In this document: piece by piece, positions 1 to 11,431 of the stretch
Layout: the number at the start of each line of letters is the position of its first letter
Numbering within the stretch: position 1 is the first letter of the stretch
NCBI GenBank assembly: GCA_019828595.1
Contig: JAHQRK010000006.1
Coordinates: 124,001 to 188,000 of the forward strand
Length of the DNA: 64,000 nt
Reading direction: 5' to 3'
DNA from: Aphanomyces cochlioides
Taxonomy: Eukaryota > Oomycota > Saprolegniomycetes > Saprolegniales > Verrucalvaceae
Position numbers and translations under genes: made by a program
Notes under the pieces: model-generated
What the model was told of the DNA's origin: nothing
What the model saw: only the letters and a program-made list of their open reading frames with translations
Database searches by the model: none

Positions 1-686
1 CACCCTCGGCCGCAGGATTGGCGCCTCCACCACAGACGACGTTGCCGCCACCACCACCTCAGCCTTCAACAAGCTATTCTCGTCGAACGACGTTGCCAGA
101 TGACTTTCTGCGAGTCCCTGGATCCCAAGTGTCATCGGATCAAGAAGCACAAGATCGAATGTTGGCTGAAATGCTCCAGAACGAGATGTTTCGACAGGAA
201 ATCCAAGCTGACCGTGACTTTTCTTCGTATATTGGTACAATTGGGGACGTATGCAAACAAGCACTGACATTGAATTGCAGGTGCAGACGGCAGGCGCTAC
301 TTTGTCGAACGCGGTCCTCCAGAAAAGTCTGCATTTGAAGTCGCTAACGAGACACTTTCAGCGGTTGGGACAAAAATTTCGTCCATGAGCGGCGGTAAAT
401 CGTGCAAACTCCATCACATGTGACGAATTTGCTCTTAGCAATGAAGAACAAGATTTCTCAAATGTATGCGCGCTTTCAATCGCGCAACGCGTCAGCCGAC
501 CATCGGCCTCTCATGGGACCGCTCTCAGATGACGAAGATGACTCGGCCACACAGCGCACTTCTCAGCTCCGCCACGACAATGACGACGAAACATTACGTC
601 GTCGTCACGGTACCAAGACCAGTCCTCGAGGAAAGAGAGACACAGGACGAGCGGAGGGATACAGTCATGCCAACAAGAACGACTAA
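1..686 (+). CDS. Unidentified protein, C-terminal part (5' end outside window)
   Basis: Three exons are read: <1-234, 281-394 and 439-686, with the frame open at the left edge (first full codon at base 3). Introns are 46 and 44 bp with GT/AG ends, and the frame joins across both. About 197 residues are visible. They show a Pro-rich stretch, a Gln/Glu/Met-rich helix (motif AEMLQNEMFRQEI, about residues 55-67), a middle exon with YFVERGPPEKSAFEVANE, and an acidic tail after the motif DHRPLMGPLSDDEDD. The helix and tail recall the C-termini of CUE-domain (ubiquitin-binding) proteins, but the CUE domain itself would lie upstream, so that assignment is only a suggestion. The stop lies 2 bp from the stop of the convergent NudC gene. 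Confidence 0.7.
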
Positions 687-688
687 AG

Positions 689-1774
689 CTATTCCATGTT
701 CAACGATGAAGGAAACGTCATGGAAGGAATAGCCTCGGTCTGTTGTTTGTGTTGCTGTTCGTACTGGAGAAACATGTGAGAAAAGATCCCAATTGAGTCT
801 TGTGGCGTACCATGATCTTGCGGATCGCACCTTGTGTTTCGGCGTCGTATTCGTCGATGCTCTGCGTCGAGTCAACAAGAGAGGTATCAATTTCTGGGTC
901 GCCCTGCATAATGAAGTGTAAGAGTGGAGGAGGAGGATGTGCTATATACCTCGATCACGCTCCTCCACCACGTCTCGACAATCTTTTCGATCGACAGCAC
1001 GAGCGTTTGACTGCTCGACTCAAACGACCACACAGTGTCTTCGAGTTTGATTTTGTAAGGGAATGTGCCATGCAGGATCGGGGGCTGTGTAAGTTGAATC
1101 ATGACGCATCCATGGATAGTGCCTCGACAATACCTGGCCTTTCACACCTGCCGAGACTGTCGTGTGCGTGAACGCAACCGCCATGTCTTTAGACTTGATG
1201 CCGCTTGGAACTTCGATTTGAACCTTTTGCATAGATGAGTATTGCACCCCGACATTGCAGCCACCGTGACATCCCGCAAGCTTTGAGTCCATGAGTATGT
1301 CGACGTCGTGCCTCCATTTCCGACTGGAACTAGACGTCATGTGAGTAAGTCAAGCAAACGCCGTTCAATATACCTTGCTTTCCCTCCGCAGTTGTTCTTT
1401 GTGGAGTTGTAGATCTCGTTGACGAACGGCCTGTCGTTTGAGCCGTCGTTGACGATGGAGCAGATACAGTCGAGGGTGCTGGTGCTGACGATGAGGGTGA
1501 TGAAGACACATTGCCTTCCAGCGGTTTCATCGGAAATTGTTTAAACGAGCGCAAGAGCTGGTCAGACAAGCTGAGATCAACATGTTCGGCAAGATCTGGA
1601 ACGCACCAATTCTTGGGCTTGGCCAGGCGCAAATCCCATCCTGCGCTGCGGATTCTCCGAGACGACGTAAAAATCAGTGTTTCGGTGAAGAAAGTCAAAA
1701 AATGCATTGAGGACACCCGCGATACTTCCTTCCTGCTGGGCCATGCCCATCAACATGGCATCGTACTTGGTCAT
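689..1774 (-). CDS. nudC: NudC nuclear distribution protein (CS-domain co-chaperone)
   Basis: Seven exons on the minus strand (1607-1774, 1374-1557, 1265-1329, 1134-1223, 950-1084, 811-903, 689-763) give 269 aa, and all six introns are 41-49 bp. The N-terminus has the NudC-specific helical segment (QQEGSIAGVLNAFFDFLHR, about residues 11-29). A Ser/Pro linker follows, then the signature NGG.TYSWTQSL and a p23-like CS domain (about residues 120-230) with KVQIEVPSG-like strands, EKIVETWWRSVIEGDPEIDT and a short acidic/Gln tail. In other eukaryotes NudC works with dynein/LIS1 and Hsp90 in nuclear movement and protein folding. The start is the first ATG (1774); the reading frame runs upstream only through a GTG. 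Identification is firm from the ordered family signatures. Confidence 0.93.
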
Positions 1775-2211
1775 GCTCACAGATCTGCTCGACGATGATA
1801 AAATTTCAAAGTTTGGTCAAGATCTCATTATGCAGAAAACCCTTCAACCCTTCGAAACCCCAAACCCTTAAACCCTTAAACCCTCCACCCTTCCAGAAAT
1901 TTACCTCAACACAATTCTGCCATCTTATTGGATAAAATTAATATTCTTATAGCCCATCAGATTACAACATGTGGAAATCAACGTTAAAGTAGAGACCGCG
2001 GTATGCTGGAGGGCCGCGCGCCAGTCGGCGTCCGCACGAGCGACGCGCAGGATCTATCTAGCTCTTCGAGATTCAATTATGCTGGCTCATCTTGCCTTTT
2101 CGACGAGAATTCATGAATTTTTTAATAGGTGGGAGGGAGAGGATCAAACTGATTTGAGTTTTATATAGAAAAAAATCATTTGAAAGTCAAATTTAGCACA
2201 TCTCCCAAGGA
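1775..2211. promoter_or_regulatory. Divergent promoter region of nudC and SEC31 with a telomere-like tract
   Basis: This 437-bp gap separates two divergent genes, so both promoters must lie here. Bases 1837-1894 hold a C-rich telomere-like run (AACCCTTCAACCC, AAACCCTTAAACCC), 63-120 bp upstream of the nudC start. An ATTGG motif followed by AT-rich DNA lies near 1926-1960. No ORF here looks coding. Similar C-rich tracts lie before several other genes in the window, which suggests a promoter element; binding is inferred. Confidence 0.45.
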
Positions 2212-5200
2212 ATGCCGTCTGCCGCAAATGCTGCCACGGCGTGGAGCCCCATTGCGAATGAATCCAATATGTTTGCCTTGGGCACAGCAGAAAGCGAGCT
2301 CCATCTCGTCTATTTTGACCTGATCCGCCAGGACATTCCCCCAAATGTGATCGGACGAGTTCGAACATCGGCGCCTTTCCGAACGCTCGCTTGGAGCCGC
2401 GCGATCAAACACCAGAATGCGCATCCTTGGGGTGTGATTGCAGGAGGTTTGGAAGATGGAACAGTCGCCATTTGGGATCCGACGCAAATTTCATCGGGAC
2501 AAGTGCAAGCGCTCAGCACGGTCTCGAAACACAATGGCCCCGTCACTGCGCTCCAATTCAACCCGATCAAGGAAAGCTCCCATCTCTTGGCTTCTGGTGG
2601 CGCGTACGTTTTCTCTTGGTTTTGTTCGAAGTGTAGTCATGTACAACTAGGGATGGTAATGTGTGGATCATCTCGTTGAACAACTTAGCGGCTCCTGGTG
2701 TATTTTCACCTGGTATAGCGACTCCTGGCACTGAAATCACAAGGTATTCTTCGAATTGATGCGAATTTACTGACGCTAACTCATATAGCATTGCATGGAA
2801 CACCACTGCGGCTTACATTCTCGCTGCAGGAAGTCTAGATGGTCGTGTGACTGTGTGGGACTTGAAGCAGAAGAAAGTTTGCTTTGAGGTTCAAGAGTAT
2901 GGACCTGTGACGGCATTGGCATGGAGTCCTGAGGAAGGATTCCTTCTCATGACTGCATCGTTGCATTTCCCAGTAATCCACATCTGGGACTTACGAGCTT
3001 CCAATACTGTGCCTCTCGTGGAGCTGCATGGTCATCACGTTGGTGGCATTGTGTCGGCTGCTTGGTGTTCTCATGGCTCTGGTACGCAACCACGCTCATT
3101 TTCGCTCTAATAACTTCTGTAGGCATCGTTGTCTCGACGGGAACGGACAATCGCACTCTCCTTTGGGACCTAAAGACTCGCGAAATGATCCATGAAGTGT
3201 CCAGCCATGGCGTGACCTCCCCTCCACGAGCACATTTGCAATTTTCGCATCAACCTGGCTATGTGTCATCCACGACCGCCGACGGCAGCGTCCAAGTCAT
3301 TAATATACGATCAGGTTAGTCAAATCTGCGTCCACGACTGTTGAAGAGATTCCAGGTACTGCCTCGCATGTGTTGCGCTGGAATCCCCACGAAATTGCCC
3401 AGCCCGCGCAAACTCTTCCACCTAATTCAACAAATGCTGCTCCCATTCCTGATCCAGCGGCTCCCGCCCCACTCACACCTGTTGCTCCAATCCCTCCAGT
3501 GGCTCCAGTGTCTTCAGTGGTAGCTGAAGCTCCAGTAGCAAGCCCGACTTCTATTCCTGAGCCTCTCGTGGCAATTTCTCCCGAAGTACTAATTGCATCG
3601 GCTGTCGCGTTGGAAGAGAAGACTCCTGAAGATTTCTGCGACTGGAAACTCGCGCAAAGTGGCTTGAGTGACGCTGATCGACAGACTTGGAGCTTTCTTA
3701 AAGTTCTCTTTGAGCATGATGCCCGCAAACAATTGCTCGTCCATTTGGGCTTTGATGAATCCACTGGCGGCGCCTTATTGCTTCCTCGCGGTGACGATGC
3801 TGTCGTTGAAAGTGGTCCACTGCCAGTCTTTACAGCCGCTTCCGAGACGGCTATCAAGCGATCGCTGCTCGTAAGTTGACATGCACGCTGTCGTCGTTTG
3901 ACTTGATTGTAGGTTGGCAATTTTGAAGCTGCTGTCGATATCTGCTTGGAGAAGAATCAACTGGCAAATGCGCTCCTGCTTGCCACTTGCGGTGGTCCTG
4001 AACTGTGGCATCGAACGCAGGAAGCATTCTTTCAACGCCAGACGCGTCCGTTTATGAAGATCGTCGCCGCCATCATCAAGAATGAACTTGATTCCCTTGT
4101 CCAAGAGGTACAATGAGATTGCAAGTTCTGTCTTGGCTAATGAGAATTCTAGTCGGATCCAGCAGCATGGAAGGAAACGCTAGCGATTCTAAGCACCTAT
4201 TCAAAGAGTGATGAGTTCCCGGGACTGTGTGACCAACTGGCTTGGCGACTTCTCGATGTTGGCGATGTTTTCTCGGCCAGCTTGTGCTTCATTTGCGCCA
4301 TGAATATGGACAAGACTGTCGAGATCTGGAGTGCGATCGTACCACCGATATCTGACGCCGCGCTTCAAGGCCTTGTCGAGAAGATTCACGTCTTAGCTCA
4401 AGGAACTGGTCAATCTGCCGACTGGTATTCCCCGTTCTACTCGCAATACGCGACTTTGGTACGTGATACTCTAGGAGAATGCAAGACTGACCAACTTGCT
4501 CTGTAGATGGCGACGCTTGGCAAGAAAGACATTGCTCTCAAGTACGCAAAAGGTGACCAAGCAGTACTGGAGCACTTCAAGTCGCCCAAGCTTGGGCCTG
4601 TGAAGCACGCAATCCCATCTCTTGACGACGTCAACCCATTCGACTACAAGAAAGCTCCTAATATTCCTCTCGAGAAGCCATCGCTGATCTCACCACCTCT
4701 ACCAGAAGCCCACGTTGACCCATCCTCCACTCATGAACAAACGCCCTATGGCTACGCGTCTCCTGCTCAAGAGCAAGTGCCGTATGGCTACACTCCTGAA
4801 CCAGAGCCGACGCCGTCGTCGCAAGAATACCAACCCTCGATAACGCATGACTTTGGCCATGAACAGCAGCCACACCATGACTCATTCACCGCGAAAGAAT
4901 TGGATGAATCTCCGCCTCCAGTGGTCGAAACGACTCCACCACTCTCGTCGTCGTCTTCGTCTGCACCAGTGTCATTATTCAAGGCAGCAGCCCCAACGCC
5001 TCCTCCAGCTCCCGCGACTCCACCGGCGCCGCTGCCTCCCATGGAAAAAGTGCCATTTGTCCGAACGCCAGCGATGCACAATATCTCTGACGACGACATT
5101 ATAATTGTCGAAACACTTGTCGAATTGCTCAGCCTCCTCGAGCTCCAAAAGCTCACTTCTGCTGAAACAAAGCAGTTAGCCGAAGCCGCCAAGGCCAAAG

Positions 5201-5409
5201 ACGTCCTCGTGACCAAACTCGACACGGGGGATCTTTCCCCCACCGTCCTCCAGAGCGTTCATGACATGACGCAAGCCCTTCAACGCCGCGATTTTAAAGC
5301 TGCCCAGCAAGTCCACGTTGCTCTCACATCTTCGCACTGGGCGCTCCAGAAGGAATGGCTTCGCGGGTTCAAAGCTTTCTTCCAACTTTGCACCAAGCGA
5401 CTTAAGTAA
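2212..5409 (+). CDS. SEC31: Sec31, COPII outer-coat subunit
   Basis: Eight exons: 2212-2603, 2651-2743, 2789-3081, 3123-3314, 3356-3870, 3913-4107, 4153-4458 and 4507-5409. They give 962 aa with all phases consistent and introns of 41-48 bp. The N-terminal third is a WD40 propeller (GLEDGTVAIWDP, LDGRVTVWDL, TDNRTLLWDL). A Pro/Ala-rich insert follows (about residues 340-385), then the helical ACE1/Sec31 segment, including AAWKETLAILSTYSK and EFPGLCDQLAWRL, which is characteristic of Sec31. A Pro-rich linker (about residues 685-830) and a C-terminal helical domain end the protein. Sec31 pairs with Sec13 to form the outer cage of ER-to-Golgi COPII vesicles. Length and domain order match the family, though the middle Pro-rich region is short compared with animal Sec31. 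Confidence 0.95.
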
Positions 5410-5410
5410 T

Positions 5411-5480
5411 CTAAACCCCTTCATGTTTGAAACCCCTACACCCCTAAACCCTAAACCCCTAAACCTGCTCAACCCCTGTT
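5411..5480 (+). promoter_or_regulatory. Telomere-like tract upstream of the GMPP gene
   Basis: The whole space between the SEC31 stop (5409) and the next ATG (5503) is 93 bp. Most of it is C-rich telomere-like sequence (AAACCCCTACACCCCTAAACC and variants). It must contain the promoter of the GDP-mannose pyrophosphorylase gene. A role as a promoter element is inferred from its position and recurrence. Confidence 0.45.
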
Positions 5481-5502
5481 TCAAAAATCCCGCACGAGCG
5501 AC

Positions 5503-6796
5503 ATGAAGGGCTTGATCCTTGTCGGAGGATTCGGCACTCGACTACGGCCGCTGACGCTGTCGTACCCGACGCCCTTGGTGGACTTTTGCAACAAGCCGTT
5601 GGTGCGCCATCAGATCGAGGCGCTCAAAGCCGTCGGCGTCGATGAAGTGATTTTGGCAGTAAACTACCAACCAACTGCAATGGTGGCCGCTTTGAATCAA
5701 ATGTCGAAAGAGATTGATATCCGCATCACGTGCTCGCATGAAACTGAGCCACTGGGGACGGCAGGACCCTTGGCGCTTGCCCGACCGCATCTGGAGCTTC
5801 ATCCCGACGAACCTTTCTTTGTTATCAACAGCGATATCATGGCGGATTTCACCGTGCTGCCAGAAGCTCTGGAATTCCATCGATCGCACGGTGGCGAAGG
5901 CACAATACTCATTACAAAGGTGGAAGAACCAAGTGCATACGGTGTCGTGCTGACTGACCCTGACGGATCTGGCCGTGTCGATCGTTTCTTTGAGAAACCC
6001 AGAGATTTTGTCGGCAATCAAGTCAACGCCGGCGTATACATTCTCAACCGCGAAGTCTTGGATCGCATCGAGGTACTCTTGCCCCTATTTCTTCATTACA
6101 AATCTTGTCAAGCTACGACCGACATCGATGGAGCAAGAAATCTTTCCCCAAATGGCCGCCGAAGGCAACCTCTACTCATTGACGATGCGAGGCTATTGGC
6201 AAGACGTTGGTGAGCCCAAGGTCCACCTTGAATCTTCCCCTTCCACGCTAAATATGATGTAGAATTTCCTGTCTGGAATGTGTCAGCACTTGAGTTACCT
6301 CGATAGCCACGGTCTCTTGGCGACACGACCAAGCTGCGTTGGATTCGTTCTCATCGTACGTCACTCACCATGTTCGTGCGGTGGCAAACGTCTGTAGGAT
6401 CCTACTGCTACGATCGGTCAAGGCTGCTTGATCGGGCCAGACGTGGTCATTGGTCCTGGATGTGTCATTGAAGACGGTATGGAGCCAACGCCATTGGGAC
6501 TTATCTTGCCTTCAGGAGTGCGTTTGAGTCGAACAACGTTGCTGCGAGATGTGACTGTGCGAGCGAATAGCTGGATTCACAACAGCATTATCGGATGGGG
6601 CTCTATAATCGGACGATGGGTACGTTCGCAACCAGAGCGACGTGCGTGACGTTTTCTTTAGTGTCGACTGGAAGGTCTGACGATCTTGGGTGAAGACGTC
6701 CAAGTCAAGGACGAAAAATTCATCAATGGCGGTCTCGTCCTACCGCATAAAGCCATCTCGACCAACATCCCAGACCCAGGCACGATTGTTATGTAG
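5503..6796 (+). CDS. GMPPB: Mannose-1-phosphate guanylyltransferase (GDP-mannose pyrophosphorylase, beta type)
   Basis: Six exons (5503-6072, 6113-6220, 6263-6355, 6398-6476, 6516-6619, 6662-6796) give 362 aa, the normal length for GMPPB. The N-terminal nucleotidyltransferase domain has [44 protein letters not shown] and NAGVYIL. The C-terminal left-handed beta-helix has hexapeptide repeats ([16 protein letters not shown]) and ends with the typical ..PGTIVM. The enzyme makes GDP-mannose for N-glycans, GPI anchors and wall polymers. Oddity: the usual PKPLV of the signature reads PTPLV (codon ACG near 5567), so the conserved lysine is missing. A single base change would account for it. The last intron splits [18 protein letters not shown]. 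Confidence 0.93.
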
Positions 6797-7119
6797 CAAA
6801 GAGAGAAGGCGAGCAATTTAGACTATCCTCTATGACTGTCCACCTTGTCCTCTCTGTCTTCTTTCCCAGCATTCTCTCAGTTCACGACGATTTCCACACA
6901 GATTGAGTATTGAGATCCCATTCAAGACATGAACGAGAGGTTCAAGTTGCTGACTGAAAGCTATCGCGAGGGACACATCTCGATGCTGTCAGTGGGAGAT
7001 ATTTCACAAGTGTCAAATGCCCATCTGATCCAACGCAGTACACACATTCTGAAGAAAGTATACATTGTCTCATATAAAACATACATTCACATTGAGGTGT
7101 ACTGTACGACAAAACTTGA
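6797..7119. other. Intergenic, no gene seen
   Basis: This 323-bp gap between the GMPP stop and the serine hydrolase start shows no coding-like ORF. The right part is AT-rich (TATAAAACATACATTCAC near 7072-7090) and presumably holds the promoter of the downstream gene. Confidence 0.5.
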
Positions 7120-10100
7120 ATGACCAGAACGAGCGGTGAAGCCAATGACGAAGTGCGTCACAAGTCAATTGGATTCACGAACGACACAACTATGCGAGCG
7201 CTCGTGCTTGTCGGCTTGATCTTTGCGATCATTGCGTTCTGGGCCATCACTTTGACCTCGATAAACAGCAAGGAAAGCAGTGACAAGACGTACGAAACGA
7301 GCCAGCGTGATGACAACAAGATCAAGTCAATCGAGGAGAAGAAAGCCGCGGCGATAGCCTTTGTGGAGAAACAGCTCCAAGACAAGCCCATTCCAGGCCT
7401 CATTCTCTCCGTCGTGTACAAGAATCAAACTGTGATTGCTCGAGGGTTTGGCACGAAACAAGCAGGCAATCCAAATGCTCCTGTGACGGCCAGCTCGCTT
7501 TTCCAAATTGGTTCCTACACAAAGACACTCATCGCCGTTGCCATTGCTAAACTAGTAAGCTCTCTCCCGTTGGTCCCGTAAGACGTGTGGGATATCTTAG
7601 GTTGACGATGGATTCGTCAAGTGGAATGATCCAGTCAAGCAGCATCTTCCGTGGTTCCGCTTGCAAGACAAGTATGCTGAGAAATACACGACGCTCGCCG
7701 ATCTCTTGGCGATGAACTCTGTCTTTGGAGCTTTCCAAGGCGATGTGGTTTGGGAGATGAGCACTTATCCAACAGAGAGAGAGCTGGTCGAGCATTTGGT
7801 CTTTTTCAACACGACACGCCCTCTTCGTGCTGGTTATGCGTATTCAAATTTGAATTTTGAAGTGCTTGGCCAAGTCATCGAGGCCGTGACGACCCAAACG
7901 TGGTTCAGCTATCTCAGGAGGTCGATTTTGGATCCATTGGAATGAATGAAACCTTTGGCCGAGCCAAAGATGCGACCAACTTGGACGATCTCTCCTATGG
8001 TCATTTGACGTGCGCCACGACGATTCTTGGCCCGTACAACCCCCTGAATGACACTCAAGTCGCCCTTGGAGCTCAAGATCCCTTCCTTGCGGCTGGCTCA
8101 ATCTTCATGTCGGCTAATGACTTGTCCAAATTCGCCCTCTTCCTCCTTAACAAAGGCCAAGGCGTGCTGAAATCGCCTTCTCTCATCGATGACATTACCA
8201 CTGGTCATGTCGTGCTGCCTGATTTCGTCATGGCGGCCTTGGACGATGGCGACATCATGGGATATTCCTTCAACCCTGATGGGAATACAGTCTCTGCTGG
8301 TTATGGCGTCGACGTCGTTGGGAAGGTTATGTTTGGCTTTGATTACTTCTCCAAGTCTGGGGATACCATCGCATTCAAGCAGCGCAATGGGTTTGTCCCG
8401 AGCGAACACGTCGGGGTTTCTCTTGTGATTAATGCGCAGTCCAAGGATTTGCCAGGGTCAGCGTCGTATTTTCTTCTCGATCGCATGCGCACGTATCTCG
8501 TCGGCATCTTCCTTGACGTCCCTCAAGAGCAGCTTGACGCGATGTGGAATCAAGGGATTGCTCACTCGGACAAACTTGAGCCAAAGAAACCGACATGCGA
8601 TCCTCGTATCTTTGGCAACGAACCATGGAAAGTCGACGTGTCGCCGGCACTTCAAGACAAACTCGTCGGCACTAATGTTGCCAAGGACTCTCCATTGTAC
8701 TACGGCAAGATTCAAATCTTCAAGCAAGGCAATGCTTTGATGCTGCAGTATGGAGCGTACACGCGACCATTGTACGCAACCAACGACACGACAACACTTC
8801 TATGGGGCCTCGAGTTTGACGCCGTGCTGCTGCCACTGCAAATTAATCCTGACAAGTCGGACAGCCGTGTCGTTTCGTTCAGTGGCATCGATATTGCCCG
8901 TCAAGACGATGTGGTTGTCGGTCGAAGTATCGCTGAAAAGAAAGCAATGGCGTTGGCGTTTGTTGGAAAACAGCTTGAGAATAGTTCGACTCCAGGGCTC
9001 TTGCTTTCCATCGTCTACAAGAACGAAACAGTAGTCGCCCGGGGCTTTGGCACGAAACAAGTAGACTGGAACGATGAGATCTTGGGCTTGACTCGTTGCA
9101 ATTAGGTGGGCAATCCACACACGCCAGTCACGAGCAGCACTCTCTTTCAAATCGGATCGTACACCAAGACATTCGTCGCATTGGCGATTGGCAAACTTGT
9201 ACTTGACGACCGTCGCAGTCTCCACTTCACGGTTCATATTTCACTGTAGGTTGATGAACGTCGTTTGAACTGGAATGATCCCGTCAAGCAGCATTTGCCA
9301 TGGTTTACACTTCAAGACAAATACGCCGAAAAGTACACGACGCTCGGAGACTTGCTGGCCATGAACTCTGTCTTTGGCCTCGGTCAAGGGGATCAAGTGT
9401 CCGGCATGGGAGTTTATCCGACAGAGAGAGAGCTCGTTCGCGCATTTGCACACCTCAACACAACGCGTCCTCTTCGCGCGGGCTACGCGTACTCCAATTT
9501 GAATTTCAACGTGCTTGGTCAAGTGATTGAGGTCGTGACGAATCAAACGTGGTTTGGATACATCAAGTCTGCGCTTTTGGATCCATTGGGGATGAACGAA
9601 ACCTTTGCTCGGCCTGGAGATGCAACCAATGTCGCGGATTTGTCTGGTGGTCATTTGTCGTGCGGTGGCAAAGTCCTGGGGCCATTTGACCAAGACAAAA
9701 CGTCCATGATCACGACAGTTGGTGGCATGCAAGGACTTGATTCGTCATGGTCAATCGTCAGCTCGGCGAACGATTTGTCCAAGCTGAGCCTCTTCTTGTT
9801 TTTGAAAGGCCATGGAGTGTACAAGTCGCCTGCGATCATCGACGCCATCACGACAGGCCACACAGTGCTCAATACGGTCCTCTTTGTCGACCTGGACCGA
9901 GGAGATGCGTTGGGATACACTTTCAAAGCTGACGGCAGTACTGTAGCTGCTGGGTATGCCATTGACGTTGTCGGAAATGTCATGTACGGCTATGATTTCT
10001 ACACCAAGAACGGCGACATGATTGCTTTCAGACAGCGTAATGGGTTCGTGCCAAGCGAAGGCCTTGGAGTCGTGCTTGCGTCGAATGTCAGCCGACCGAC

Positions 10101-10571
10101 GGTGCCAAATCGCCGTCATACTTTTTGTTTGACCGCATTCGAGCTTACTTGCTTGGTATCTTCCTTGACGTGCCGACGGATCAATTGGACGCGTTGTGGA
10201 ACCAAGGCGTAGCCGATGCTCCAGACGCTGAAGCTCACTTGGAAGCGTGCGATGGTCACTATTTCAAAGGCGAGCCATGGGAAACTCCCGGAGTTGTCAT
10301 TCCGTCTGAAGTTCAAGGCGCATTAGTTGGAGCCTACGTATCGACGGATTCCCCTGATTACTACGGCAAAGTCACCATTGCCAAGCAAGGAAACGATGGA
10401 CTTGCTCTGACGTGGGGCATTTACTCCAAGCCTCTCGTCGCAACAAAGGACCCATCGACGTTCATCTGGGCTCTCGACTACGGCGCCGGTACCATCACTG
10501 TTAACGTGGCTGGACTGAACTCGTCGAGACCAAAGCTGGCGCTCAACAATTTGGACTTTATCCGTGCATAG
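7120..10571 (+). CDS. Fused tandem beta-lactamase-like serine hydrolase (two domains, two apparent frameshifts)
   Basis: Exons 7120-7554, 7601-9060, 9106-9198 and 9250-10571. Unit 1 begins with a membrane anchor (LVLVGLIFAIIAFWA, about residues 27-41), then the SxxK motif SYTK (in QIGSYTKTLI) and the YxN motif (GYAYSNLNFEVLGQ). Without an intervening stop or start, unit 2 repeats from SIAEKKAMALAFVGKQ, with the same SYTK and YSN motifs and an intron at the same KL|V site. The class C beta-lactamase/penicillin-binding fold (Pfam PF00144) is clear; the substrate is unknown. Each unit has one frame break. Near 7941-7945, one base is missing relative to unit 2's LDPLGMNETF. Near 10095-10105, the frame shifts before SPSYFLFDRIRAYLLG. 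These may be assembly errors or real lesions. A later start at 7192 (MRALVLV) is possible. Confidence 0.75.
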
Positions 10572-11431
10572 TAATCCACCATGGGAATAAAACAAGTTGC
10601 TTTTGTCATGACTCAAGGCTTGCAGACCATCACAGTTGTGGGATATCGAGCAGTTGGCCATGGATTTCTCTTCGTGTAGATGACAATGCCATCCACATTG
10701 CCTCCACGCAGTCCTCTGTCCTACATGATTTAGTGGCGCCAACATAGACGGTGGTCGTTTGTGTTCCACATTTCCAGTTGGTGCCACTCTTAATGGAAAG
10801 CAGATGCACCATCCCAACATTTTCACGATCTTGTTGGAGTCATCCCATGAGGAACCAAGGCAACACATGGACGAGTAAAGAATCTGCGATTCGAGCGGTC
10901 ATGGGCCAGAGATTACCAAAGCGCCTCTGGGGTCTCGAATGGTCAAATATAAGCTATAGCGGGGCAGTAACATGATGAAATATCGGCTTGTGACAACGTG
11001 AGACTGTGTAATGCACGTCGTCGTGTCGCCGAGACGCAACGCAACTCTCTCGACATTGGCGCTTCATCCTGGAGAAGAGATTACAGTGTACTTCTTGTCG
11101 TAGTCGTGTATGCCACCACGAAGAAATGGGACCTTGCACCCAACATTCTTTGGATGGCGTCGAACAGAGCGTCATGGCAGGGTAGAGGACGATAAGTCGA
11201 GCGGTCTGGCTACCACCATGCGGTCTTTCACAGTTTCTTAGCATTGTGCACTCGTGGCCCAACTCAGTTCTTGTCGACCACAAGGTGTAGATCCAGAGTG
11301 TTGTCATCCATAGCTCACGCTTTCGCACACTTTTTACCAAGGGTGACGCTAATGCTCAAGAAAATGTGCCGTTTTGTACGTTGTACGGCATCCATTTGGC
11401 AATTTGTCACTCTGCATTTTCAAAGAGCCCC
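10572..11431. other. Gene-free stretch downstream of the serine hydrolase
   Basis: I read 860 bp on both strands and found no ORF with family signatures or introns that open a longer frame. Base composition is mixed rather than AT-rich, so it may be decayed coding DNA, but I could not link it to any gene in the window. The last part must hold the promoter of the FYVE-GAF gene. Confidence 0.4.

Noticed and set aside
11366..11431. N-terminal extension of the FYVE-GAF protein
   Set aside because: The frame is open but starts only at a GTG; the first ATG at 11432 gives a normal FYVE protein.
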